Positions 12,001 to 37,110 of a stretch of DNA of 64,000 nt are shown here, one piece after another. The position numbers were made by a program, and so were the translations under genes. Source of the DNA: Rhabdophis nuchalis (lineage: Eukaryota; Chordata; Lepidosauria; Squamata; Natricidae); assembly GCA_039707465.1 (NCBI GenBank), contig CM077652.1, positions 39,618,118 to 39,682,117 of the forward strand, written 5' to 3'. The stretch's first letter is position 1; the number at the start of each line of letters is the position of its first letter. The notes below the pieces were generated by a model. That model saw nothing but the letters and a program-made list of their open reading frames with translations, ran no database searches and was not told the origin of the DNA.

Positions 12001-14695
12001 GCTTTCCCTGAGAAGTTACAGCCAAGCGTATATCAGAATTGACAAAAGAACTCAGTTTAGCCAGGAACTGCAAATTTGGATCCAGAGTTCAAATTCGAAG
12101 GAGAAACACAAATTGGATGCTATCTGGAATGCTAATCCCGAAAAACAAGTCGATCGGTTGATCTGAGCTTTCCCTGAGAAATTACAGCCAAGCGTATCTC
12201 AGTATTGAGGAAAGAACTCAATTTAGCCAGGAACTGCAAATTTGGATGGTATCTGGGATGTAGAAGCTGAAAAACAAGTCGATTGGTTGATCTGAGCTTT
12301 CCCTGGGAAGTTACAGCCAAGTGTATATCAGAATTGAGGAAAGAATTCATTTAGCCAAGAACTGCAAATTTGGATCCAGAGCTCAAATTCGAACGAGAAA
12401 CACATATTGGATGGTATCTGGGATGCTGAAGCCGAAAAACAAGTCGATTGGTTGATCTGAGCTTTCCCTGAGAAGTTACAGCCAAGCATATATCAGAATT
12501 GACAAAAGAACTCAATTTAGCCAGGAACTGCAAATTTGGATCCAGAGCTCAAATTCGAACGAGAAACACATATTGGATGGTATCTGGGAATGCTGAAGCC
12601 GAAAAACAAGTCGATTGGTTGATCTGAGCTTTCCCTGAGAAGTTACAGCCAAGCGTATATCAGAATTGACAAAAGAACTCAATTTAGCCAGGAACTGCAA
12701 ATTTGGATCCAGAGCTCAAATTCGAACGAGAAACACATATTGGATGGTATCTGGGATGCAGAATCCGAACAACAAGTCGATTGGTTGATCTGAGCTTTCC
12801 CTGAGAAGTTACAGCCAAGCGTATATCAGAATTGACAAAAGAACTCAGTTTAGCCAGGAACTGCAAATTTGGATCCAGAGCTCAAATTCGAACGAGAAAA
12901 ACATATTGGATGCTATTTGGAATGCTAAACCCGAAAAACAAGTCGATTGGTTGATCTGAGCTTTCCCTGAGAAGTTACAGCCAAGCGTATCTCAGTATTG
13001 AGGAAAGAACTCAATTTAGCCAGGAACTGCAAATTTGGATCGAGAGCTCAAATTCGAACGAGAAACACAAATTGGATGGTATCTGGGATGTAGAAGCTGG
13101 AAAACAAGTCGATTGGTTGATCTGAGCTTTCCCTGAGAAGTTACAGCCAAGCGTATCTCTGTATTGAGGAAAGAACTCAATTTAGCCAGGAACTGCAAAT
13201 TTGGATTGAGAGCTCAAATTCGAACGAGAAACACAAATTGGATGGTATCTGGGATGTAGAAGCTGAAAAACAAGTCGATTGGTAGATCTGAGCTTTCCCT
13301 GAGAAGTTACAGCGAAGTGTATATCAGAATTGACAAAAGAACTCAGTTTAGCCAGGAACTGCAAATTTGGATGCAGAGCTCAAATTCGAACGAGAAATAC
13401 ATATTGGATGGTATCTGCGATGCAGAAGCAGAAAAACAAGAGGATTGGTTGATCTGAGCTTTCCCTGAGAAGTTACAGCCAAGCGTATATCAGAATTGAC
13501 AAAAGAACTTAGTTTAGCCAGGAACTGCAAATTTGGATCCAGAGCTCAAATTCGAACGAGAAACACATATTGGATGGTATCTGGAATGCTAAACCCGAAA
13601 AACAAGTCGATTGGTTGATCTGAGCTTTCCCAGAGAAGTTACAGCCAAGCGTTTATCAGAATTGACAAAAGAACTCAATTTAGCCAAGAACTGTAAATTT
13701 GGATCCAGAATTCAAATTCGAACGAGAAACACATATTGGATGGTATCTGGGATGCAGAAGCCGAAAAACAAGTCGATTGGTTGATCTGAGCTTTCCCTGA
13801 GAAGTTACAGCCAAGTGTATATCAGAATTGAGGAAAGAATTCATTTAGCCAAGAACTGCAAATTTGGATCCAGAGCTCAAATTCGAACGAGAAACACATA
13901 TTGGATGGAATCTGGGATGTAGAAGCCGAAAAACAAGTCGATTGGTTGATCTGAGCTTTCCCTGAGAAGTTACAGCGTAGTGTATATCAGAATTGAGGAA
14001 AGAATTCAATTTAGCCAGGAACTGCAAATTTGGATCCAGAGCTCAAATTCGAACGAGAAACACATATTGGATGCTATTTGGAATGCTAAACCCGAAAAAC
14101 AAGTCGATTGGTTGATCTGAGCTTTCCCTGAGAAGTTACAGCCAAGCGTATCTCAGTATTGAGGAAAGAACTCAATTTAGCCAGGAACTGCAAATTTGGA
14201 TCGAGAGCTCAAATTTGAACGAGAAACACAAATTGGATGGTATCTGGGATGTAGAAGCTGAAAAACAAGTCGATTGGTTGATCTGAGCTTTCCCTGAGAA
14301 GTTACAGCCAAGTGTATATCAGAATTGAGGAAAGAATTCAATTTAGCCAAGAACTGTAAATTTGGATCCAGAGTTCAAAATCGAACGAGAAACACAAATT
14401 GGATGCTATCTGGAATGCTAAACCCGAAAAACAAGTCGATTGGTTGATCTGAGCTTTCCCTGAGAAGTTACAGCCAAGTGTATATCAGAATTGACAAAAG
14501 AACTCAGTATAGCCAGGAACTGCAAATTTGGATCCAGAGCTCAAATTCGAACGAGAAACACATATTGGATGGTATCTGGGATGCAGAAGCCGAAAAACTA
14601 GTGGATTGGTTGATCTGAGCTTTCCCTGAGAAGTTACAGCCAAGCATATATCAGAATTGACAAAAGAACTCAGTTTAGCCAGGAACTGCAAATTT
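9049..14695. repeat. ~6-kb higher-order unit, copy 2
   Basis: Near-identical to the unit at 2,780-8,757 and in the same orientation. Differences seen by eye are few: one dimer fewer near 11.0 kb, a 1-bp insertion making TCTGGGAATGCTGAAG near 12,585, CAAATAGGATGG near 11,777, and GCTATGTGGAATG near 11,455. The near identity implies a recent tandem duplication or homogenisation. The last part, from about 13,811, is also the beginning of the 11.5-kb unit. Confidence 0.85.
12161..12289. repeat. Shortened 129-bp monomer, second copy
   Basis: Same 37-bp deletion with the same breakpoint as the monomer at 6,224-6,352, at the matching position in the second 6-kb unit. The deletion therefore predates that duplication and is a good marker of it. 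Confidence 0.9.
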
Positions 14696-17600
14696 GGATC
14701 GAGAGCTCAAATTTGAACGAGAAACACAAATTGGATGGTATCTGGGATGTAGAAGCTGAAAAACAAGTCGATTGGTTGATCTGAGCTTTCCCTGAGAAGT
14801 TACAGCCAAGTGTATATCAGAATTGAGGAAAGAATTCAATTTAGCCAAGAACTGTAAATTTGGATCGAGAGTTCAAATTCGAACGAGAAACACAAATTGG
14901 ATGCTATCTGGAATGCTAAACCCGAAAAACAAGTCGATTGGTTGATCTGAGCTTTCCCTGAGAAGTTACAGCCAAGCGTACCTCAGTATTGAGGAAAGAA
15001 CTCAGTTTAGCCAGGAACTGCAAATTTGGATGCAGAGCTCAAATTCGAACGAGAAACCCATATTGGATGCTATCTGGAATGCTAATCCCGAAAAACAAGT
15101 CGATTGGTTGATCTGAGCTTTCCCTGAGAAGTTACAGCCAAGTGTATATCAGAATTGACAAAAGAACTCAGTATAGCCAGGAACTGCAAATTTGGATCCA
15201 GAGCTCAAATTCGAACGAGAAACACATATTGGATGGTATCTGGGATGCAGAAGCCGAAAAACTAGTGGATTGGTTGATCTGAGCTTTCCCTGAGAAGTTA
15301 CAGCCAAGCATATATCAGAATTGACAAAAGAACTCAGTTTAGCCAGGAACTGCAAATTTGGATCCAGAGCTCAAATTCGAACGAGAAACACATGTTGGAT
15401 GGTATCTGGAATGCTAAACCCGAAAAACAAGTCCATTGGTTGATCTGAGCTTTCCCTGAGAAATTACAGCCAAGCGTATCTCAGTATTGAGGAAAGAACT
15501 CAATTTAGCCAGGAACTGCAAATTTGGATCGAGAGCTCAAATTTGAACGAGAAACACAAATTGGATGGTATCTGGGATGTAGAAGCCGAAAAACAAGTCG
15601 ATTGGTTGATCTGAGCTTTCCCTGAGAAGTTACAGCCAAGTGTATATCAGAATTGAGGAAAGAATTCAATTTAGCCAGGAACTGCAAATTTGGATCCAGA
15701 GCTCAAATTCGAACGAGAAACACATATTGGATGCTATTTGGAATGCTAAACCCGAAAAACAAGTCGATTGGTTGATCTGAGCTTTCCCTGAGAAGTTACA
15801 GCCAAGCGTATCTCAGTATTGAGGAAAGAACTCAATTTAGCCAGGAACTGCAAATTTGGATCGAGAGCTCAAATTTGAACGAGAAACACAAATTGGATGG
15901 TATCTGGGATGTAGAAGCTGAAAAACAAGTCGATTGGTTGATCTGAGCTTTCCCTGAGAAGTTACAGCCAAGTGTATATCAGAATTGAGGAAAGAATTCA
16001 ATTTAGCCAAGAACTGTAAATTTGGATCGAGAGTTCAAATTCGAACGAGAAACACAAATTGGATGCTATCTGGAATGCTAAACCCGAAAAACAAGTCGAT
16101 TGGTTGATCTGAGCTTTCCCTGAGAAGTTACAGCCAAGCGTACCTCAGTATTGAGGAAAGAACTCAGTTTAGCCAGGAACTGCAAATTTGGATGCAGAGC
16201 TCAAATTCGAACGAGAAACCCATATTGGATGCTATCTGGAATGCTAATCCCGAAAAACAAGTCGATCGGTTGATCTGAGCTTTCCCTGAGAAATTACAGC
16301 CAAGCGTATCTCAGTATTGAGGAAAGAACTCAATTTAGCCAGGAACTGCAAATTTGGATCGAGAGCTCAAATTTGAACGAGAAACACAAATTGGATGGTA
16401 TCTGGGATGTAGAAGCTGAAAAACAAGTCGATTGGTTGATCTGAGCTTTCCCTGAGAAGTTACAGCCAAGTGTATATCAGAATTGAGGAAAGAATTAAAT
16501 TTAGCCAAGAACTGTAAATTTGGATCCAGAGTTCAAATTCGAACGAGAAACACATATTGGATGGTATCTGGGATGCAGAAGCCGAAAAAAAGTCGATTGG
16601 TTGATTTGATCTTTCCCTGAGAAGTTACAGCTAAGCGTATATCAGAATTGACAAAAGAACTCAGTTTAGCCAGAAACTGCAAATTTGGGTCCAGAGTTCA
16701 AATTCGAACGAGAAACACAAATTGGATGCTATCTGGGATGTAGAAGCTGAAAAACAAGTTGATTGATTGATCTGAGCTTTCCCTGAGAAGTTACAGCCAA
16801 GTGTATATCAGAATTGAGGAAAGAATTCATTTAGCCAAGAACTGCAAATTTGGATCCAGAGCTCAAATTCAAACGAGAAACACATACTGGATGCTATCTG
16901 GAATGCTAAACCCGAACAACAAGTTGATTGGTTGATCTGAGCTTTCCCTGAGAAGTTACAGCCAAGCGTATATCAGAATTGAAAAAAGAACTCAGTTTAG
17001 CCAGGAACTGCAAATTTGGATGCAGAGCTCAAATTCGAATGAGAAACACATATTGGATGGTATCTGGAATGCTAAACCCGAAAAACAAGTCGATTGGTTG
17101 ATCTGAGCTTTCCCTGAGAAGTTACAGCCAAGCGTATCTCAGTATTGAGGAAAGAACTCAATTTAGCCAGGAACTGCAAATTTGGATCGAGAGCTCAAAT
17201 TCGAACGAGAAACACAAATTGGATGGTATCTGGGATGTAGAAGCTGGAAAACAAGTCGATTGGTTGATCTGAGCTTTCCCTGAGAAGTTACAGCCAAGCG
17301 TATCTCAGTATTGAGGAAAGAACTCAATTTAGCCAGGAACTGCAAATTTGGATGCAGAGCTCAAATTCGAATGAGAAACACAAATTGGATGCTATCTGGA
17401 ATGCTAAACCCGAAAAACAAGTCGGTTGGTTGATCTGAGCTTTCCCTGAGAAGTTACAGCCAAGCGTATATCAGAATTGACAAAAGAACTCAGTTTAGCC
17501 AGGAACTGCAAATTTGGATCCAGAGCTCAAATTCGAACGAGAAACACAAATTGGATGCTATCTGGGATGTAGAAGCTGAAAAACAAGTTGATTGGTTGAT

Positions 17601-18299
17601 CTGACCTTTCCCTGAGAAGTTACAGCAAAGTGTATATCAGAATTGAGAAAAGAATTCATTTAGCCAAGAACTGCAAATTTGGATCCAGAGCTCAAATTCG
17701 AACGAGAAACACATATTGGATGGAATCTGGGATGTAGAAGCCGAAAAACAAGTCGATTGGTTGATCTGAGCTTTCCCTGAGAAGTTACAGCCAAGTGTAT
17801 ATCAGAATTGAGGAAAGAATTCAATTTAGCCAGGAACTGCAAATTTGGATCCAGAGCTCAAATTCGAACGAGAAACACATATTGGATGCTATTTGGAATA
17901 CTAAACCCGAAAAACAAGTCGATTGGTTGATCTGAGCTTTCCCTGAGAAGTTACAGCCAAGCGTATCTCAGTATTGAGGAAAGAACTCAATTTAGCCAGG
18001 AACTGCAAATTTGGATCGAGAGCTCAAATTTGAACGAGAAACACAAATTGGATGGTATCTGGGATGTAGAAGCTGAAAAACAAGTCGATTGGTTGATCTG
18101 AGCTTTCCCTGAGAAGTTACAGCCAAGTGTATATCAGAATTGAGGAAAGAATTCAATTTAGCCAAGAACTGTAAATTTGGATCCAGAGTTCAAATTCGAA
18201 CGAGAAACACAAATTCGATGCTATCTGGAATGCTAAACCCGAAAAACAAGTCGATTGGTTGATCTGAGCTTTCCCTGAGAAGTTACAGCCAAGTGTATA

Positions 18300-20623
18300 T
18301 CAGAATTGACAAAAGAACTCAGTATAGCCAGGAACTGCAAATTTGGATCCAGAGCTCAAATTCGAACGAGAAACACATATTGGATGGTATCTGGGATGCA
18401 GAAGCCGAAAAACTAGTGGATTGGTTGATCTGAGCTTTCCCTGAGAAGTTACAGCCAAGTGTATATCAGAATTGAGGAAAGAATTCAATTTAGCCAAGAA
18501 CTGTAAATTTGGATCGAGAGTTCAAATTCGAACGAGAAACACATGTTGGATGGTATCTGGAATGCTAAACCCGAAAAACAAGTCGATTGGTTGATCTGAG
18601 CTTTCCCTGAGAAGTTACAGCCAAGCGTACCTCAGTATTGAGGAAAGAACTCAGTTTAGCCAGGAACTGCAAATTTGGATGCAGAGCTCAAATTCGAACG
18701 AGAAACCCATATTGGATGCTATCTGGAATGCTAATCCCGAAAAACAAGTCGATCGGTTGATCTGAGCTTTCCCTGAGAAATTACAGCCAAGCGTATCTCA
18801 GTATTGAGGAAAGAACTCAATTTAGCCAGGAACTGCAAATTTGGATCGAGAGCTCAAATTTGAACGAGAAACACAAATTGGATGGTATCTGGGATGTAGA
18901 AGCTGAAAAACAAGTCGATTGGTTGATCTGAGCTTTCCCTGAGAAGTTACAGCCAAGTGTATATCAGAATTGAGGAAAGAATTCAATTTAGCCAAGAACT
19001 GTAAATTTGGATCCAGAGTTCAAATTCGAACGAGAAACACAAATTGGATGCTATCTGGAATGCTAAACCCGAAAAACAAGTCGATTGGTTGATCTGAGCT
19101 TTCCCTGAGAAGTTACAGCCAAGCGTATCTCAGTATTGAGGAAAGAACTCAATTTAGCCAGGAACTGCAAATTTGGATCGAGAGCTCAAATTCGAACGAG
19201 AAACACAAATTGGATGGTATCTGGGATGTAGAAGCTGAAAAACAAGTCGATTGTTTGATCTGAGCTTTCCCTGAGAAGTTACAGCCAAGTGTATATCAGA
19301 ATTGAGGAAAGAATTCAATTTAGCCAAGAACTGTAAATTTGGATCCAGAGTTCAAATTTGAACGAGAAACACAAATTGGATGGTATCTGGAATGCTAAAC
19401 CCGAAAAACAAGTCGATTGGTTGATCTGAGCTTTCCCTGAGAAGTTACAGCCAAGTGTATATCAGAATTGACAAAAGAACTCAGTATAGCCAGGAACTGC
19501 AAATTTGGATCCAGAGCTCAAATTCGAACGAGAAACACATATTGGATGGTATCTGGGATGCAGAAGCCGAAAAACTAGTGGATTGGTTGATCTGAGCTTT
19601 CCCTGAGAAGTTACAGCCAAGTGTATATCAGAATTGAGGAAAGAATTCAATTTAGCCAAGAACTGTAAATTTGGATCGAGAGTTCAAATTCGAACGAGAA
19701 ACACATGTTGGATGGTATCTGGAATGCTAAACCCGAAAAACAAGTCGATTGGTTGATCTGAGCTTTCCCTGAGAAGTTACAGCCAAGCGTACCTCAGTAT
19801 TGAGGAAAGAACTCAGTTTAGCCAGGAACTGCAAATTTGGATGCAGAGCTCAAATTCGAACGAGAAACCCATATTGGATGCTATCTGGAATGCTAATCCC
19901 GAAAAACAAGTCGATCGGTTGATCTGAGCTTTCCCTGAGAAATTACAGCCAAGCGTATCTCAGTATTGAGGAAAGAACTCAATTTAGCCAGGAACTGCAA
20001 ATTTGGATCGAGAGCTCAAATTTGAACGAGAAACACAAATTGGATGGTATCTGGGATGTAGAAGCTGAAAAACAAGTCGATTGGTTGATCTGAGCTTTCC
20101 CTGAGAAGTTACAGCCAAGTGTATATCAGAATTGAGGAAAGAATTCAATTTAGCCAAGAACTGTAAATTTGGATCCAGAGTTCAAATTCGAACGAGAAAC
20201 ACAAATTGGATGCTATCTGGAATGCTAAACCCGAAAAACAAGTCGATTGGTTGATCTGAGCTTTCCCTGAGAAGTTACAGCCAAGCGTATCTCAGTATTG
20301 AGGAAAGAACTCAATTTAGCCAGGAACTGCAAATTTGGATCGAGAGCTCAAATTCGAACGAGAAACACAAATTGGATGGTATCTGGGATGTAGAAGCTGA
20401 AAAACAAGTCGATTGTTTGATCTGAGCTTTCCCTGAGAAGTTACAGCCAAGTGTATATCAGAATTGAGGAAAGAATTCAATTTAGCCAAGAACTGTAAAT
20501 TTGGATCCAGAGTTCAAATTTGAACGAGAAACACAAATTGGATGGTATCTGGAATGCTAAACCCGAAAAACAAGTCGATTGGTTGATCTGAGCTTTCCCT
20601 GAGAAGTTACAGCCAAGCGTATC
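18300..20623. repeat. 7-monomer tandem duplication (1,162 bp) in unit copy 1
   Basis: The series from the GAAAAACTAGTGG monomer through the GATTGTTTGATC monomer and the CAAATTTGAACG monomer occurs twice, at offset 1,162 bp (7 x 166). The ACTAGTGG variant is at 18,412 and 19,574 and the TTGTTTGATC variant at 19,251 and 20,413. Copy 2 of the large unit has this series only once before moving on to the next variants. Confidence 0.8.
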
Positions 20624-23215
20624 TCAGTATTGAGGAAAGAACTCAATTTAGCCAGGAACTGCAAATTTGGATCGAGAGCTCAAATTTGAACGAGAAACAC
20701 AAATTGGATGGTATCTGGGATGTAGAAGCTGAAAAACAAGTCGATTGGTTGATCTGACCTTTCCCTGAGAAGTTACAGCCAAGTGTATATCAGAATTGAG
20801 GAAAGAATTCAATTTAGCCAAGAACTGTAAATTTGGATCCAGAGTTCAAATTCGTACGAGAAACACAAATTGGATGCTATCTGGAATGCTAAACCCGAAA
20901 AACAAGTCGATTGGTTGATCTGAGCTTTCCCTGAGAAGTTACAGCCAAGCGTACCTCAGTATTGAGGAAAGAACTCAGTTTAGCCAGGAACTGCAAATTT
21001 GGATGCAGAGCTCAAATTCGAACGAGAAACCCATATTGGATGCTATCTGGAATGCTAATCCCGAAAAACAAGTCGATCGGTTGATCTGAGCTTTCCCTGA
21101 GAAATTACAGCCAAGCGTATCTCAGTATTGAGGAAAGAACTCAATTTAGCCAGGAACTGCAAATTTGGATCGAGAGCTCAAATTTGAACGAGAAACACAA
21201 ATTGGATGGTATCTGGGATGTAGAAGCTGAAAAACAAGTCGATTGGTTGATCTGAGCTTTCCCTGAGAAGTTACAGCCAAGTGTATATCAGAATTGAGGA
21301 AAGAATTCAATTTAGCCAAGAACTGTAAATTTGGATCCAGAGTTCAAATTCGAACGAGAAACACATATTGGATGGTATCTGGGATGCAGAAGCCGAAAAA
21401 AAGTCGATTGGTTGATTTGAGCTTTCCCTGAGAAGTTACAGCTAAGCGTATATCAGAATTGACAAAAGAACTCAGTTTAGCCAGAAACTGCAAATTTGGG
21501 TCCAGAGTTCAAATTCGAACGAGAAACACAAATTGGATGCTATCTGGGATGTAGAAGCTGAAAAACAAGTTGATTGGTTGATCTGAGCTTTCCCTGAGAA
21601 GTTACAGCCAAGTGTATATCAGAATTGAGGAAAGAATTCATTTAGCCAAGAACTGCAAATTTGGATCCAGAGCTCAAATTCAAACGAGAAACACATACTG
21701 GATGCTATCTGGAATGCTAAACCCGAAAAACAAGTCGATTGGTTGATCTGAGCTTTCCCTGAGAAGTTACAGCCAAGCGTATCTCAGTATTGAGGAAAGA
21801 ACTCAATTTAGCCAGGAACTGCAAATTTGGATCGAGAGCTCAAATTCGAACGAGAAACACAAATTGGATGGTATCTGGGATGTAGAAGCTGAAAAACAAG
21901 TCGATTGTTTGATCTGAGCTTTCCCTGAGAAGTTACAGCCAAGTGTATATCAGAATTGAGGAAAGAATTCAATTTAGCCAAGAACTGTAAATTTGGATCC
22001 AGAGTTCAAATTTGAACGAGAAACACAAATTGGATGGTATCTGGAATGCTAAACCCGAAAAACAAGTCGATTGGTTGATCTGAGCTTTCCCTGAGAAGTT
22101 ACAGCCAAGCGTATCTCAGTATTGAGGAAAGAACTCAATTTAGCCAGGAACTGCAAATTTGGATCGAGAGCTCAAATTTGAACGAGAAACACAAATTGGA
22201 TGGTATCTGGGATGTAGAAGCTGAAAAACAAGTCGATTGGTTGATCTGACCTTTCCCTGAGAAGTTACAGCCAAGTGTATATCAGAATTGAGGAAAGAAT
22301 TCAATTTAGCCAAGAACTGTAAATTTGGATCCAGAGTTCAAATTCGTACGAGAAACACAAATTGGATGCTATCTGGAATGCTAAACCCGAAAAACAAGTC
22401 GATTGGTTGATCTGAGCTTTCCCTGAGAAGTTACAGCCAAGCGTACCTCAGTATTGAGGAAAGAACTCAGTTTAGCCAGGAACTGCAAATTTGGATGCAG
22501 AGCTCAAATTCGAACGAGAAACCCATATTGGATGCTATCTGGAATGCTAATCCCGAAAAACAAGTCGATCGGTTGATCTGAGCTTTCCCTGAGAAATTAC
22601 AGCCAAGCGTATCTCAGTATTGAGGAAAGAACTCAATTTAGCCAGGAACTGCAAATTTGGATCGAGAGCTCAAATTTGAACGAGAAACACAAATTGGATG
22701 GTATCTGGGATGTAGAAGCTGAAAAACAAGTCGATTGGTTGATCTGAGCTTTCCCTGAGAAGTTACAGCCAAGTGTATATCAGAATTGAGGAAAGAATTC
22801 AATTTAGCCAAGAACTGTAAATTTGGATCCAGAGTTCAAATTCGAACGAGAAACACATATTGGATGGTATCTGGGATGCAGAAGCCGAAAAAAAGTCGAT
22901 TGGTTGATTTGAGCTTTCCCTGAGAAGTTACAGCTAAGCGTATATCAGAATTGACAAAAGAACTCAGTTTAGCCAGAAACTGCAAATTTGGGTCCAGAGT
23001 TCAAATTCGAACGAGAAACACAAATTGGATGCTATCTGGGATGTAGAAGCTGAAAAACAAGTTGATTGGTTGATCTGAGCTTTCCCTGAGAAGTTACAGC
23101 CAAGTGTATATCAGAATTGAGGAAAGAATTCATTTAGCCAAGAACTGCAAATTTGGATCCAGAGCTCAAATTCAAACGAGAAACACATACTGGATGCTAT
23201 CTGGAATGCTAAACC
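20215..23215. repeat. 9-monomer tandem duplication (1,492 bp) in unit copy 1
   Basis: Two tandem copies meet at about 21,706/21,707. The shared private variants are GATTGTTTGATC (20,411 and 21,903), GATCTGACCTTTCC (20,751 and 22,243), TTCGTACGAG (20,852 and 22,344), GAAAAAAAGTCG (21,395 and 22,887) and AACTGCAAATTTGGGTCC (21,486 and 22,979). The offset is 9 x 166 minus 2. The second copy ends just before the monomer carrying the LINE insertion. Confidence 0.8.
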
Positions 23216-23376
23216 CGAACAACAAGTTGATTGGTTGATCTGAGCTTTCCCTGAGAAGTTACAGCCAAGCGTATATCAGAATTGAAAAAAGAACTCAGTT
23301 TAGCCAGGAACTGCAAATTTGGATGCAGAGCTCAAATTCGAATGAGAAACACATATTGGATGGTATCTGGGATGTA

Positions 23377-23722
<346 letters not shown>

Positions 23723-24393
23723 CTACCCTAGGCCGGCCAGGCGGAAAAGATGTGTCTTTAGTTTCAGGCGGAAGGAGCTGAGGTCCGTGGTCGTTCTAAT
23801 ATCGGGGGGAAGGTCGTTCCAGAGGGCCGGGCCCGCCACAGAGAGAGCCCTTCCCCTGGGCGTCGCCTGCTGACAAAGTCTAGTGGACGGCACCCGGAGA
23901 AGTCCCTCTCTGTGGGAGCGAATCGGCCGTGAGGATGTGTGAGGCAGTATCCGATCCCGCAGGTAGCTAGGTCCCGAGCCATGGAGCGCTTTAAAGATGA
24001 TAACCAACACCTTGAAGCGCACCCGGAAGACGACAGGCAGCCAGTGTAGCTCGCGCAAGAGCGGTGTTACATGGGTAAACCTAGTGGTTCCCATAATTGC
24101 TCGCGCGGCTGCATTCTGAACTAACTGAAGCCTCCGGGTGCACCTCAAGGGGAGCCCCATGTAGAGGGAGTTACAGTAGTCCAGTCGGGATGTCACGAGA
24201 GCATGAGTGACTGTGCGAAGGGCGTCCCGATCCAATAGGGGGCGCAATTGGCGAACCAGGCGAACCTGGTAAAACGCCCTCCTGGCCACGGCTGTCACTT
24301 GCTCTTCCATAGACAGCCGGGTATCCAGGAGGACTCCCAAATTGCGCGCCCCATCCACAGGGGCAAGATGTTCGCCCCCTATGGCCAGCGTTG
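23723..24393 (-). pseudogene. 5'-truncated LINE ORF2 (C-terminal part), copy 1
   Basis: A single open frame of about 223 codons runs on the minus strand from the satellite junction to a TAG stop at 23,723-23,725. It encodes the C-terminal part of a CR1/L2-clade ORF2, downstream of the reverse transcriptase catalytic site. Motifs in order are ARNLGVLLD (about residues 16-24), SRLDYCNSLYMGLP, LQLVQNAAARAI, LLRELHWLPV, LHGSGPSYLRD, AGPALWNDLPPDIR and LKTHLFRLAGLG before the stop. The endonuclease, the fingers and palm with the YxDD box and most of ORF2 are missing, so this is a 5'-truncated dead copy. The frame has no internal stop or frameshift, so the insertion is fairly young. It has no start codon of its own; the GTG at codon 13 (position 24,358) is internal. 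Its G+C is clearly higher than that of the satellite. Confidence 0.9.
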
Positions 24394-24408
24394 GAGAATG
24401 CTAATCTG

Positions 24409-24418
<10 letters not shown>
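24391..24418. other. LINE 5' junction with duplicated filler, copy 1
   Basis: The word GAATGCTAAT occurs twice, at 24,396-24,405 and 24,409-24,418, separated by CTG. The second occurrence is normal satellite (CTGGAATGCTAATCCCG). The first may be a short templated filler added when the 5' end of the LINE was joined. Alternatively TTGGA at 24,391-24,395 is shared by satellite and LINE and the rest is satellite with small insertions. No exact target-site duplication is visible against the left flank (CTGGGATGTAGAA). Confidence 0.6.
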
Positions 24419-35526
<11,108 letters not shown>

Positions 35527-36197
35527 CTACCCTAGGCCGGCCAGGCGGAAAAGATGTGTCTTTAGTTTCAGGCGGAAGGAGCTGAGGTCCGTGGTCGTTC
35601 TAATATCGGGGGGAAGGTCGTTCCAGAGGGCCGGGCCCGCCACAGAGAGAGCCCTTCCCCTGGGCGTCGCCTGCTGACAAAGTCTAGTGGACGGCACCCG
35701 GAGAAGTCCCTCTCTGTGGGAGCGAATCGGCCGTGAGGATGTGTGAGGCAGTATCCGATCCCGCAGGTAGCTAGGTCCCGAGCCATGGAGCGCTTTAAAG
35801 ATGATAACCAACACCTTGAAGCGCACCCGGAAGACGACAGGCAGCCAGTGTAGCTCGCGCAAGAGCGGTGTTACATGGGTAAACCTAGTGGTTCCCATAA
35901 TTGCTCGCGCGGCTGCATTCTGAACTAACTGAAGCCTCCGGGTGCACCTCAAGGGGAGCCCCATGTAGAGGGAGTTACAGTAGTCCAGTCGGGATGTCAC
36001 GAGAGCATGAGTGACTGTGCGAAGGGCGTCCCGATCCAATAGGGGGCGCAATTGGCGAACCAGGCGAACCTGGTAAAACGCCCTCCTGGCCACGGCTGTC
36101 ACTTGCTCTTCCATAGACAGCCGGGTATCCAGGAGGACTCCCAAATTGCGCGCCCCATCCACAGGGGCAAGATGTTCGCCCCCTATGGCCAGCGTTG
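35527..36197 (-). pseudogene. 5'-truncated LINE ORF2 (C-terminal part), copy 2
   Basis: Same fragment as at 23,723-24,393, with an identical translation and no indel (constant offset 11,804 bp). It carries the same truncation point and the same junction with the satellite, so it arose by duplication of the host unit and not by a new insertion. It lacks the catalytic part of the reverse transcriptase and the endonuclease and cannot be autonomous. Confidence 0.9.
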
Positions 36198-36222
36198 GAG
36201 AATGCTAATCTGGAATGCTAAT
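36195..36222. other. LINE 5' junction with duplicated filler, copy 2
   Basis: Same junction as in copy 1: GAATGCTAAT at 36,200-36,209 and again at 36,213-36,222. Shared breakpoint detail of this kind shows that the two LINE copies descend from one insertion. Confidence 0.6.
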
Positions 36223-37110
36223 CCCGAAAAACAAGTCGATCGGTTGATCTGAGCTTTCCCTGAGAAATTACAGCCAAGCGTATCTCAGTATTGAGGAAAG
36301 AACTCAATTTAGCCAGGAACTGCAAATTTGGATCGAGAGCTCAAATTTGAACGAGAAACACAAATTGGATGGTATCTGGGATGTAGAAGCTGAAAAACAA
36401 GTCGATTGGTTGATCTGAGCTTTCCCTGAGAAGTTACAGCCAAGTGTATATCAGAATTGAGGAAAGAATTCAATTTAGCCAAGAACTGTAAATTTGGATC
36501 CAGAGTTCAAATTAGAATGAGAAACACAAATTGGATGCTATCTGGGATGTAGAAGCTGAAAAACAAGTCGATTGGTAGATCTGAGCTTTCCCTGAGAAGT
36601 TACAGCCAAGCGTATATCAGAATTGACAAAAGAACTCAGTTTAGCCAAGAACTGCAAATTTGGATGCAGAGCTCAAATTCGAACGAGAAACACATATTGG
36701 ATGGTATCTGCGAAGCAGAAGCAGAAAAACAAGTGGATTGGTTGATCTGAGCTTTCCCTGAGAAGTTACAGCCAAGCGTATATCAGAATTGACAAAAGAA
36801 CTCAGTTTAGCCAGGAACTGCAAATTTGGATCCAGAGCTCAAATTCGAACGAGAAACACATGTTGGATGCTATCTGGAATGCTAATCCCGAAAAACAAGT
36901 CGATCGGTTGATCTGAGCTTTCCCTGAGAAATTACAGCCAAGCGTATCTCAGTATTGAGGAAAGAACTCAATTTAGCCAGGAACTGCAAATTTGGATCGA
37001 GAGCTCAAATTTGAACGAGAAACACAAATTGGATGGTATCTGGGATGTAGAAGCTGAAAAAGAAGTCGATTGGTTGATCTGAGCTTTCCCTGAGAAGTTA
37101 CAGCCAAGTG

